A DNA stretch of 54,969 nt from assembly GCA_964577985.1 (NCBI GenBank), contig CAZOAR010000017.1, positions 1-54,969 of the forward strand, written 5' to 3'. Below are positions 24,592 through 33,309 of this stretch, in pieces. This DNA is from CAZOAR01 sp964577985. Its GTDB lineage: Bacteria > Gemmatimonadota > CAZMKB01 > CAZNLH01. Below the pieces are notes generated by a model. It ran no database searches and was not told the origin of the DNA. It was given only the letters and a program-made list of their open reading frames with translations. A program made the position numbers and the translations under genes. How positions within the stretch are numbered: the first letter of the stretch is position 1; the number at the start of each line of letters is the position of its first letter.

Positions 24592-27500
24592 TTACTGGAC
24601 CACCGCAAAGCGACCCAGGTGGGTTTCTCCATCAGGCGTGGTCACGTGATAATAGTAGTTGCCTGAGGCCAACTCCAGGTTGAAACGGGTTCTGAGATCA
24701 TAGACCTCTGTGCCTCCTTCGTCGGGCATATGATCCAGCACCTGCACCAGATTTCCGCTGATCGTGTAGATGCGGATCGTGCACTCAGGCGGCAGATTAA
24801 TGAACTGCATCTGGCGCTGAGTCGGCCCCAGTTCAAACGCTGAGGTCGCGACATACGGATTCGGGACAACACGTATCTTCGTCATGTCGGAGGTGCCTTT
24901 GTCCTGTCCTCCAGACGCGGTGTTTATCTCGTAGCGAGTTCCCGGAACCGGCGGACGCTGGGCGTCATGGTAGGTGTACGTAGTGTCGATAATACTGGAA
25001 TCCGCCGACACGACTGTCGTGTCTATTTCGACATTCACGTCCTCCGCCAGTTGGCGCAAGGTCCAAACATCGCCTGAATCGGGCATCTGTGCCATGAAAG
25101 AGAGCGTTGCCCTTATTCCACTCACCCACATGTCGGCTATGCGCACCGGTGCTGTGGTCAGGAAATACCGCCCACCGGGTTGAATGGCACCGCCACTCAC
25201 AGGCAGGAACGACCAGTTAGGTCCCTTTGCGTCGTCCGAAACAGCCCCTGTAGAATCTACGATACCGTCCCCGAAAGGAATCTCGATGTTGTTGTCGATA
25301 TCCACGACTCGAACCGTCAGGCTTCCGAGACCCGCACTCTCCCACCGGAGCTCAATGTCAGTGGCTCGGTAGTCCGCCGGCCTGTACTGGCTGAACGAGA
25401 CGCTCCCCGCGATTGAATCCAGTTCCACACCTAGAAGATGTTCTTCCAGTATACTCGGTGGGAGAAGGAAGGTTGTGTCGACATTAAACGTAAATGTCGA
25501 GGTAAAGATGACCTCCTCGTCGTTGTCCGGGTTGAAGACCGTCACACCCAGCTCCGTGTCCGTTCCATTATAGGGAAGACTGAACACCGGCGAGAGGCCG
25601 GCGTTGAGCTTGTTACCTTTGGAGTCCTCCACGGAATAGGTGATCCGGTTCGTGATGTCGTTCGTACGCTCGAAACTGTCGAGGACGAGCGTGTAATAAT
25701 CATCCGACACCAGTTCCGGTATACCGGAGTTGAACTCGAAACCGACCATCGCGTTTGTCGCTCTCATCGAGTCGGGAGCAAACAATTCGCCCGTTGTCGT
25801 GTCCGCAAAGATGGAACCTGTCGACGCGAGCGGTGCCCTGGCCGCGTCTACCAGCGACGCACTCCCGAAGGCGTCTACAAAACTCGACGCGTTGCTCCTC
25901 GGGATAACCGAGTTCTCCGCCGGGAATGACACGCCACTGTCCAGGCTCCTTCGCGAGACAGGCAGCCTGGGCGAGTTAACATCGTAAGCAGTCACCGAGT
26001 AGAAATAGCGGAAACCGTTGATCAGCGGAGCACCCGCGGTCCCCCTGTCCACGTATGAGAACTGGAGCCCCGTATCGGTCCCGATATTGAAAGTGTCGCA
26101 CTTCGTGTACACGACGCTGCTGTCCAGTGCAACCACACTGTCGCTGCAGACGACGCCCAGCGAGTCTGTGGTCAACCCATCGGCCAGATCGTATTGAGCC
26201 AGCAGATCGAGATCGAATCCTGACACGAGTTCGTTCTCCTGCATTGCCTCAGGGGTCAACGGAAAATCGGGAGAGTTGACATCTCCACGCCTGCTGAACG
26301 TGCCCGTGCGTGAGCGCCAGACACGATAACCTTCGAAATCGTACTGACGATAGGTCGAATCGAGCACCACAAAGTCATTATAGGTTCGGTCAGCGGCACT
26401 GACAGACTTCTCGTCCCACAGGATAGTCACCTTGCCGTCACCGGGAATCAGGGACATATTTGGCGCCGGTGGTGCCGAGGCCTGAAGGAAGTTGAGATCG
26501 AAGACTCCCTGGATTACATCCTTGACAGCAAGCAACTCTCCAAAGGCCGGGTCGTTCGGGTCGGGGCGCGGCGGTGAACCGAAGAAGTTTATTTCACTCG
26601 GTTTGCCCACGGCGTTGGCGAAGACCATCGCGATGACCACCTGCTGAGACTGTCCAGGCTGCCAGTCGAACGGGCCGCTTGACAGCACGAACCGGATGTC
26701 GGCAGGCGTTGTACTCTCGATACAGGGAAACTGGCTGGTCGAATCCGGATTCGTCGCGCTGATGCAGTTGAGGATGTCATAGCCCTCGAGATCCGTGTCA
26801 GGGTCCATGATCTCGCATGGGTAAGACGGGTTACACTCCTTGGTGAAATTGACCAGGCCGAGTTCGTCCACTTCGAACGGGTCGTCTATCTTGTCATTAC
26901 CGTCGTCATCGATACCGTTATACGGCGATTCATCCGTGAGACCGTCCCCGTCGTTGTCGATCCCGTCGTTCGGATTACCGGGGCTGCGGAGGTAGGCTAT
27001 ACCCACAAGTCCTGGATCTCCGGTAAAGTTAGCCTCCTGAAAGTCACTGTCCCAGGCGTACGCCATGTTCACACGCGCGCTGTCTCCGGCTTCAGGCGTT
27101 TCGATCATATCGCGCTTGCGGATAAAGCTCGTCAGGTCATCCGAAAAAGAGACCCCTACATCCATATCGTTGTCATAGCCAACCCACGCGTCCGTCATGA
27201 CATCATCGCCCCAGTTGACTATGTCGAGGATAAAGAAGACAGACTGCGCCGCGAGGCCGGTCTTGAAGGCAAGACTCCTCTGGTTCACTTCGAGCGGCAT
27301 CTGGAAAGGACCTGTCAGGAACTCTTTTCCCTTCGTCGTATAGGTAGTGACAATGTCCTGATCGCTGAAAGCAAATGGCTCGTATTGACCCGTTGAATCG
27401 TTCCACACGCGAAACTGATCGGGCCATTCCTCGAAGTCGTTGGAGTGACCGGTGAATTGATCATTGTCGCTGGGATCATTGCTGACAAAGACACGCGTCG

Positions 27501-27933
27501 CCGAGTCATCACGGTCCTGATCGTTTCTTCCCTCGCGGAACTCCGAATCTCCCGCAAGCGGGTTGTAACCCTGCGTGAACACCTTGTCCAGGGCACCATC
27601 GTTGTCTGCATCGTACCTGGCACCGAACCAGAGGCCCGTGCCGAAGACGTAGTTGTTCGACGTGTTGGACGGGAAGAAACCTGTACCGTTTCCGCTCTCG
27701 AGGTCCAGGCCGATCGGCCCCTGGTTGGAGACCATCAGAAAGACGGCGTTCACGTCGTGCATATACTGATTCATCCTCATCAAGGAAGGCCCGCCACCGG
27801 GTTTCTTGCCATCGTCCTTGACATAGGCATTTGCCGGGCGCGCGACCAGCACCATGATGAACATGAAAAGCAAAACAGATCCCACGGACACAATTCGTCC
27901 AGGGGGTCTCCTTCGAGCTCTCAATCTACTCAT
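24592..27933 (-). CDS. large secreted surface protein with calcium-loop repeats and C-terminal sorting-type domain
   Basis: 1113 residues, signal peptide cut near ANA (residue 36). The N-terminal third contains acidic loops of the thrombospondin type 3/calcium kind: NDGIDNDGDGLTDESPYNG and DDDGNDKIDD (residues 322-351). Fibronectin-like segments follow. The last ~95 residues start with IRVVPNPYVATS and end in GNYYYHVTTPDGETHLGRFAVVQ, a type-IX-like/FlgD-like sorting region. No catalytic motif is recognised. It follows the TonB-dependent receptor by 85 bases, with a good ribosome site, and precedes a PorV-like barrel; I infer an outer-membrane surface partner of the receptor. Shadows on the other strand are ignored. 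Confidence 0.85.
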   Translation of the reverse strand: MSRLRARRRPPGRIVSVGSVLLFMFIMVLVARPANAYVKDDGKKPGGGPSLMRMNQYMHDVNAVFLMVSNQGPIGLDLESGNGTGFFPSNTSNNYVFGTGLWFGARYDADNDGALDKVFTQGYNPLAGDSEFREGRNDQDRDDSATRVFVSNDPSDNDQFTGHSNDFEEWPDQFRVWNDSTGQYEPFAFSDQDIVTTYTTKGKEFLTGPFQMPLEVNQRSLAFKTGLAAQSVFFILDIVNWGDDVMTDAWVGYDNDMDVGVSFSDDLTSFIRKRDMIETPEAGDSARVNMAYAWDSDFQEANFTGDPGLVGIAYLRSPGNPNDGIDNDGDGLTDESPYNGIDDDGNDKIDDPFEVDELGLVNFTKECNPSYPCEIMDPDTDLEGYDILNCISATNPDSTSQFPCIESTTPADIRFVLSSGPFDWQPGQSQQVVIAMVFANAVGKPSEINFFGSPPRPDPNDPAFGELLAVKDVIQGVFDLNFLQASAPPAPNMSLIPGDGKVTILWDEKSVSAADRTYNDFVVLDSTYRQYDFEGYRVWRSRTGTFSRRGDVNSPDFPLTPEAMQENELVSGFDLDLLAQYDLADGLTTDSLGVVCSDSVVALDSSVVYTKCDTFNIGTDTGLQFSYVDRGTAGAPLINGFRYFYSVTAYDVNSPRLPVSRRSLDSGVSFPAENSVIPRSNASSFVDAFGSASLVDAARAPLASTGSIFADTTTGELFAPDSMRATNAMVGFEFNSGIPELVSDDYYTLVLDSFERTNDITNRITYSVEDSKGNKLNAGLSPVFSLPYNGTDTELGVTVFNPDNDEEVIFTSTFTFNVDTTFLLPPSILEEHLLGVELDSIAGSVSFSQYRPADYRATDIELRWESAGLGSLTVRVVDIDNNIEIPFGDGIVDSTGAVSDDAKGPNWSFLPVSGGAIQPGGRYFLTTAPVRIADMWVSGIRATLSFMAQMPDSGDVWTLRQLAEDVNVEIDTTVVSADSSIIDTTYTYHDAQRPPVPGTRYEINTASGGQDKGTSDMTKIRVVPNPYVATSAFELGPTQRQMQFINLPPECTIRIYTISGNLVQVLDHMPDEGGTEVYDLRTRFNLELASGNYYYHVTTPDGETHLGRFAVVQ

Positions 27934-28018
27934 AACTCACTCTCCTTGCGTGAGATATACACACCCCGTCCGGTGGGAGAAGCCTCGGCCTCTCCCATCA
28001 GACAGTGATCCGACAATG

Positions 28019-31000
28019 CTAGAACTTTATCTCGAGTCCAACCCTGAGCAACCTCGGGATGTCGAAGTTGTTCGGATTGGCATCATACGCTCCCATCGAG
28101 AGGATGGCCATGGCCAACTCCTCCTCGACCGTAACCGTTCCATCACCATTCATGTCGAGACGGCGAACGACTTCCGCGCGATCGTTCTCGTCATGATCCC
28201 CATCGCCATCGATATCGGGCGGTATAATGTCTGGATTGTTCGGGCTGCGGTTATCGTAATAAAAACTGGGCTCCGCCAGTCCCAAATAGTCAAGGGCGTC
28301 ACTGACGGTCAGCCCGTCGGTATAGGGACTGCCGGTCGTCTGATAGACGCCGTTCGAGACCCCTGAGCTGGCAAAGACGTCCAGTTGATTCGCGCTCAGG
28401 TTGTTCGTGTCGAAAAGGTTACGAATGTCGGCAAAGGCCGTATATTCGAGTCCTCCCAACTGGAAGTCCCTCGTCAGGCGCATATTACCCAGAGCCTGCC
28501 AGCCACGACGGCTGAGGTTGATGTCCTCGACAAAATCAAAGTTCTCGTTCTGCCTCGTGTAAGGCCTGCCGCTGTTGGCCTGGAACGTAAAATTGACACC
28601 AGTCTGCCTGAGAATCGATCCCAGTTTCGTTCCCTCCCTGAAGTCTCTCGGGAGCTGGAGATTGAACAGAGCATTGAAGGTGTGAGTCTGATCAAAATCG
28701 TTCGGAGCCGGCTGGATTGGCGGAAGCGGTGGTTGCGAACCCACGACAAAACGCCCCTCGTTCCTCACGAAGTCCTCCGGATCTGTCCCGGTACTCTTCG
28801 AAAAGAGGAGCGTATACGTGAGGTCGGTCGAAAAATAATTATTGAACCGCTTCCTCAATGTAGTGTCCACGCCCTTCACGTTTCCATGATCGGCATTTGC
28901 GAATATTCTCAGATATCTCGTGCTTCCCTCCTGCTTGAGGTATCTGGCAGAAACATTGCCGTCGAAGTCGCGGTTATACCCAACCAGGTCCAGGACCCAG
29001 TTATCGGAAAGGAGGGTCGTAAAACCAACCTCGAACGAGGTCGTCTTCCGGAAGCCCATGTTGGGATTGCCGAAGAAGGCGTTGGTGTTACCCTGAACAC
29101 TCACGTCCACATTGAGGGCGTCATACAGATTGGTGAACTGCGGAACCTGATACTTGGTGCCGTAACTCACCCTGACCTGAGTCTTCTCCGTAACGGGATG
29201 ACCGACACCCAGTCTGGGCGCAATCTCCGTCTTTCTGGTGGGCTTGATCCGCGGTGATCCCTGATCACCGAAGATCGAGGGGTAAACCACCCCTGCCGCA
29301 AAAGAATCGAGACGAAGCCCGACATCGATGACGAGATCCTGGTAGTCAAGGCGGTCCTCCGCGTAGAACGATTCCATGTTTGGAGTCGCACTGGACGCGT
29401 CGAGGAACGTGGCTGTCGACATATTACTGCTGTAAGTATCGAGCGTCCAGAATTTCGCCTCTCCACCCAGCCTTATACGATGCACACGGTTCCACTGGGT
29501 GTCGATGTCTCCCCGGAAGTTCCAGCGGTTCTCCTTGGAGTTGAAAATAACATCATTAAACCCCTTGTTCTGGTCCCAGAACACCGTCCGAATACCGAAG
29601 GGATTGTCCGCCCTCTGGTTGTCAGCAGAAGTGACCCCCAGAAACAGTTCCTTGGAGTAGACATCCGTGCCAAAAACCGGGACATCCCGGAACATGAAGT
29701 TCAGGAAACTCCGCTGGTCGGCGTAGCCCAGGTTCGCGCCGGGGACCTTTACACTCGAGCTGGTGGAGTCGAACGGCGCCCAGATATCTGAGGTATTCCT
29801 CTGGAACGTCTGATAGCTTGCCCGCCCGGAAATGTTGATGCTCCGCTCCGCGGACTGGCTGAGAGTGATGTCGCCTCCTCCAATGAACAATCTGTTCTGG
29901 TTCACATACCCTCGATTGCGCTCCTCAGTCCAGAAATACCTCCGCCTGTTGAAGATTATCCCCTGGTCCCTGTCCTGGAGATAAGTCGCAATCAGCTTGA
30001 TATTGTGCGTGGGCTGGAAGGCTAATTTTCCCTGCAGCCGGAATTCATCTCCCTGGTTACCCGGGAGTCTTCCTTCGAAGTCCTTGCCCCCGAAGCGCTC
30101 CTCACGCAGGCGGCTCAGATGCAATATCGGAAGATCCGGGTCGGCATTCCTCATCATTCCGACCAGGTCAAGATCAGCACCAAGCCACTGCCGCACTTCA
30201 TCCGAGTTGTTGAACCGATGCGCGATGGCGAAAAGATCCTCAGATGTTCCCTTGAACCCGTCCGCCCTTGGCCTTCTGTCACCCTTCCCAATGGCGTCGC
30301 TTGAGAAGAAGAAGGTAAGGTTGTCGAGCACCGGAATGGGACCGCCCAGGCTGAACTGCGCGCGGTTATACCCATAATTGGATCCTGACGGGTTGATCTC
30401 ATCCGTCTCGAGCCTCAGTTGACCGGAGAAATCCGTGCCGCCCTCACGAGTGACGATATTGATCACTCCTGACTGGGCATCACCAAACTCAGAACCCGCC
30501 GCTCCAGTGATTACGTCGATCTCCTCAACGCCATACTCCGGAACGTCGAGCAGGTTCTGGTCGGTCTGGTACCGCCTGACATTGATACCATCAATGTAGA
30601 CGGCGTTCTCAGAGGTTCTACCGCCCCTGATACTGATCTGGTATTGCGAGTTGGCCGCGTCACCAAAACGCACGACACCCGCCTGGAGCGTTATTATGTC
30701 CCGATAGTTGTCGGCAGGCAGCGCCTCAGTAGTCTCACGGGTGACCCTGTGCTTGGAGACAGTCTGATCTCTTGGCACCAGGGGCGACCGTTCTCCCTGC
30801 ACAACCTGTCCCGGCAGTTCGATAACCGTAGAATTGAGTTCGAAATCGACCGTGCCTGTCTGACCCGCCAGTACTCTCTGATCCTTAACCGTGATAGACT
30901 GATACCCGATCAACTGGGCTCTTACGTCACGGAGACCTGCCGGTACATTGAGGATGAAGAAATACCCATCTTTGTTCGTAATATTGCCAAGAAGGGTTCC

Positions 31001-31168
31001 TTCGATCATCACCTGAACGCCCGCGAGCGATTCACCCGTATCCGCATCACGTACCACACCTTCAATCTTACCCGTGGTCTGTCCATGCAACCCCAATGGA
31101 ATGGTGAGGACCAGAGAAAAGGCAAAGGCCAACATAACGATTTTTCTGGCCATGCTTTCTCCTTTCAT
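28019..31168 (-). CDS. TonB-dependent receptor with EF-hand/dockerin-like insertion
   Basis: 1049 residues. A signal peptide is followed by a carboxypeptidase-regulatory-like domain (GKIEGVVRDADTGESLAGVQV, about residues 33-110), then the plug (NSQYQISIRGGRTSENAVYIDGI and EEIDVITGAAGSEFGDAQSGVINI), and a barrel closing with LLRVGLEIKF. Substrate is unknown. Near the C-terminus an acidic pair of loops, DIDGDGDHDEND (985-996) and DMNGDGTVTVEE (1005-1016), is spaced like dockerin or EF-hand calcium loops and lies before the last strand. The start at 31168 and the ATG at 31153 both have AGGAG-type sites; the longer is listed. It begins an apparent operon with a surface protein and two PorV-like barrels. 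Confidence 0.93.
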   Translation of the reverse strand: MKGESMARKIVMLAFAFSLVLTIPLGLHGQTTGKIEGVVRDADTGESLAGVQVMIEGTLLGNITNKDGYFFILNVPAGLRDVRAQLIGYQSITVKDQRVLAGQTGTVDFELNSTVIELPGQVVQGERSPLVPRDQTVSKHRVTRETTEALPADNYRDIITLQAGVVRFGDAANSQYQISIRGGRTSENAVYIDGINVRRYQTDQNLLDVPEYGVEEIDVITGAAGSEFGDAQSGVINIVTREGGTDFSGQLRLETDEINPSGSNYGYNRAQFSLGGPIPVLDNLTFFFSSDAIGKGDRRPRADGFKGTSEDLFAIAHRFNNSDEVRQWLGADLDLVGMMRNADPDLPILHLSRLREERFGGKDFEGRLPGNQGDEFRLQGKLAFQPTHNIKLIATYLQDRDQGIIFNRRRYFWTEERNRGYVNQNRLFIGGGDITLSQSAERSINISGRASYQTFQRNTSDIWAPFDSTSSSVKVPGANLGYADQRSFLNFMFRDVPVFGTDVYSKELFLGVTSADNQRADNPFGIRTVFWDQNKGFNDVIFNSKENRWNFRGDIDTQWNRVHRIRLGGEAKFWTLDTYSSNMSTATFLDASSATPNMESFYAEDRLDYQDLVIDVGLRLDSFAAGVVYPSIFGDQGSPRIKPTRKTEIAPRLGVGHPVTEKTQVRVSYGTKYQVPQFTNLYDALNVDVSVQGNTNAFFGNPNMGFRKTTSFEVGFTTLLSDNWVLDLVGYNRDFDGNVSARYLKQEGSTRYLRIFANADHGNVKGVDTTLRKRFNNYFSTDLTYTLLFSKSTGTDPEDFVRNEGRFVVGSQPPLPPIQPAPNDFDQTHTFNALFNLQLPRDFREGTKLGSILRQTGVNFTFQANSGRPYTRQNENFDFVEDINLSRRGWQALGNMRLTRDFQLGGLEYTAFADIRNLFDTNNLSANQLDVFASSGVSNGVYQTTGSPYTDGLTVSDALDYLGLAEPSFYYDNRSPNNPDIIPPDIDGDGDHDENDRAEVVRRLDMNGDGTVTVEEELAMAILSMGAYDANPNNFDIPRLLRVGLEIKF

Positions 31169-31220
31169 TCCACTCTCCTTTGTGCTAAGAGATTAAGTCC
31201 TGCTATCAAAACGGCCTTCT

Positions 31221-31237
31221 CAACGTCCAGGACGTTG
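31221..31237. promoter_or_regulatory. palindromic operator-like site before the TonB-dependent receptor
   Basis: CAACGTCCAGGACGTTG: two perfect 8-base arms around a single central base. It is centred about 61 bases upstream of the receptor start. Such sites often bind a dimeric repressor or activator; which one is unknown. Confidence 0.5.
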
Positions 31238-31429
31238 TCATCATCAATGATTCGAGCCTTTCTGCTCTTCTCACCTCCTTTTCCCCAGGGCCTATTCAGA
31301 ATACGAGGACAAACGATAGAGCCACTTGCCCAAATGATCTCCCGAAATGGACCCCGATTGTCACCCTTTCTCGAGCCTCAAGTACCCTGCCTGCGCCCTT
31401 CCTCCTGCAGGGACTCGAACTCGCACCAT

Positions 31430-31511
31430 GCGCTATAGCAATGGCCATGCCAGGTCACATATCTTAAATTGTGGTGACCCTGCGATCTTGCCATATAAGT
31501 CGTTATAGCGC
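31430..31511. repeat. nested inverted repeats
   Basis: GCGCTATA (31430-31437) pairs with TATAGCGC (31504-31511); inside them GGTCAC (31453-31458) pairs with GTGACC (31474-31479). A palindrome ATGGCCAT lies between. This could form a branched stem on RNA or DNA. No function is visible. Confidence 0.5.
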
Positions 31512-31735
31512 TTATCTACTCATATACCATTACCGCGTTCCGCCCGCCGATTCCAGGCTTAATGACACTATGAGTGACGCATCCACATCCCCGTGGCGCG
31601 CAGCAAATCACAATATATTACTTTTCAACGAGTTATACGCTGCGTAAGGACGACACCTTTAGTTACGCCACAAGACGATCAGTCGAGGCCTGGTGTGTCA
31701 CTTTATACCGCCGGAGATAGAGTAGCTGCGTCATC

Positions 31736-32380
31736 CTAATTCAGCTTGAACTGCACCGGATACTGGACCCAGACCTTTACGGGCCTGTCCCTGGACATCG
31801 CCGGGGTGAAGCGAGCCGAACTGTATGCCTGCACCGCCGAATCATCGAGGGCTTTATTCCCGGAGGACCTGTTTATCTGGACCTTTCTTACTATGCCGGT
31901 CTCATCTATCAACAACCAGAGGATCACGGTGCCTTCAATACCGGCCTTTTTCAGAAAAGACGGATACTTCAGTTTGACAGATCCCCTGATAAGCGCGGGC
32001 GCGACCTCATAAGGAGTAAACGTCGGTTGATCTTCAATCGATGATGGAATAACGGGTACGTTCTTATCAGGGGTCGTCTCCGCCATGGTGACTTCTTCTT
32101 CCACTTCTTCTTCCGGAGCTGCCTCGACCGGTGTGGCCACCGGCTTTTTTATCCTCTCCGGCGGTGGTGGTATGATAATCTCCTCCGGTATATCATAGAC
32201 AACTGTTTCCTGTGAACCCACCGTAAAATCCGGTGGGCTCATGCCGGGAAGTACCTGCATAAGGATGTAATGCACTACCGTTGATATGAGGGCAGCATAG
32301 AGAAAAAACTGGCCATATCTTGCCTTGAACCTGGCATTCTCCGTAACGGTTATGGTTGCTGCATCAGTCGCGGGGTTCAC
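31736..32380 (-). CDS. tonB: TonB family energy transducer
   Basis: 214 residues. One membrane helix (about 25-42), a proline/glutamate-rich periplasmic stalk (PPPPERIKK to EEEVEEEV, about 75-105) and the TonB C-terminal domain (YPSFLKKAGIEGTVILWLLID to VQYPVQFKLN). It passes proton-motive energy from ExbB-ExbD to outer-membrane receptors. The receptor at 28019-31168 is the nearest candidate client. It is the last gene of the exb set, 31 bases after exbD. Confidence 0.93.
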   Translation of the reverse strand: MNPATDAATITVTENARFKARYGQFFLYAALISTVVHYILMQVLPGMSPPDFTVGSQETVVYDIPEEIIIPPPPERIKKPVATPVEAAPEEEVEEEVTMAETTPDKNVPVIPSSIEDQPTFTPYEVAPALIRGSVKLKYPSFLKKAGIEGTVILWLLIDETGIVRKVQINRSSGNKALDDSAVQAYSSARFTPAMSRDRPVKVWVQYPVQFKLN

Positions 32381-32411
32381 CTTTCTCGCTCCATTCAGGG
32401 ATCTCCTCGGA

Positions 32412-32840
32412 TCAGTCCCTCTCTTTTACCGTGGCGAAGTTGACTCTCACGGCCTCCGCTATCTTGAGCTGGTCAAGTGCTTTATTTATCTCCCCGAAAG
32501 GAGTCCTCTTATCCGCGCGCACCGCGACTACCAGACGGGGGTGTTCCATCAAGACAGGCTTCACGGAGAAGGCGATATCGTCACTCGGGATAAGCACGTC
32601 ATCGATGTACGCGTTGCCCATGGGATCTATCCATAGATGGAGAATATCCTTGCGTCTTTCTTCGACCTTCTCTGTCGCCTTCGCCTCAGGAAAATCGACT
32701 CGCAACCCTTTTTCCGACCTGAAAACGGTTGAAACCATGAAAAATATCAGGAGCAGAAAAGCGATGTCGGCCATCGAGGCGTCCGGGATTCTCCCCTCAA
32801 CTCTCGACTTCTTTTGGAATGGTCCGCCTTTCTTGAGCAA
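32412..32840 (-). CDS. exbD: ExbD/TolR family biopolymer transport protein (second copy)
   Basis: 142 residues. A cytoplasmic N-tail leads into one membrane helix (SMADIAFLLLIFFMVSTVF, about 22-40) with the conserved Asp in MADIAF that carries protons, then a periplasmic domain ending in VRVNFATV. It pairs with ExbB to form the motor for TonB. It starts 14 bases after the first exbD. The two exbD genes are clear paralogues. Confidence 0.94.
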   Translation of the reverse strand: MLKKGGPFQKKSRVEGRIPDASMADIAFLLLIFFMVSTVFRSEKGLRVDFPEAKATEKVEERRKDILHLWIDPMGNAYIDDVLIPSDDIAFSVKPVLMEHPRLVVAVRADKRTPFGEINKALDQLKIAEAVRVNFATVKERD

Positions 32841-32854
32841 CTATCGATCTCCGG

Positions 32855-33277
32855 CTATTGTTCAAGCAATTGCAGAGAAACTCGTTTCGCCTCGGCCAGT
32901 TGAAGCTCGTCGAGGACATCGATCATGTCCTCGTATTTCGCTTCGGCCGCCACTTTGACCGCCGCGATTATCTTCGGATTGTCCACTATCTCTGTCTCGA
33001 TGAGTCCTTTCAGATCCTCCAGTTCGACGAATTGCTCATTCGGGTCACCTCCCCGCTTCACCGTCAGCGAGCCGTCAGGTTGGACAAATATGTGGAGGAT
33101 GTTCTTGGGGGATACACGGACCTCCTCGGTCTGAGCTTCCGGAAGCACCAGCTGGAGGCCTTTCTCTTCACTGAAGACCGTCGTCGTGAGAAAGAATATC
33201 AAAAGGAGGAAGGCTATGTCCGCCATTGAAGCCGAGGGTATTTCGTCGCTGACCTTACTTCTCTTCTTGAGTAACAT
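32855..33277 (-). CDS. exbD: ExbD/TolR family biopolymer transport protein (first copy)
   Basis: 140 residues. Single membrane helix with SMADIAFLLLIFFLTTTVF (about 17-35), including the proton-carrying Asp, and a periplasmic domain (QLVLPEAQTEEVRV to VSLQLLEQ). Membrane segment is nearly identical to the second copy, while the periplasmic parts diverge, so the two may form a mixed ExbD dimer in the ExbB channel (inference). Confidence 0.94.
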   Translation of the reverse strand: MLLKKRSKVSDEIPSASMADIAFLLLIFFLTTTVFSEEKGLQLVLPEAQTEEVRVSPKNILHIFVQPDGSLTVKRGGDPNEQFVELEDLKGLIETEIVDNPKIIAAVKVAAEAKYEDMIDVLDELQLAEAKRVSLQLLEQ

Positions 33278-33309
33278 GAATTACTCTCACTCTCCATCGG
33301 AGGCGTGCA

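Larger units (their letters stand above)
31169..31735. other. 567-bp intergenic region upstream of the TonB-dependent receptor
   Basis: No protein-coding gene with a credible start is visible. It holds a 17-bp palindrome (31221-31237), a minus-strand AAAAGGAGGTGA (31271-31282) not followed by a start codon, and nested inverted repeats: an outer GCGCTATA/TATAGCGC (31430-31437 with 31504-31511) around an inner GGTCAC/GTGACC (31453-31479). I see no convincing sigma-70 promoter in the receptor direction. The stretch GTTCGAGTCC resembles a tRNA T-loop but no cloverleaf forms. Confidence 0.7.

Noticed and set aside
31381..31440. tRNA-like GTTCGAGTCC on the minus strand
   Set aside because: It matches the T-loop consensus, but the neighbouring bases do not form the T-stem, acceptor stem or any cloverleaf.
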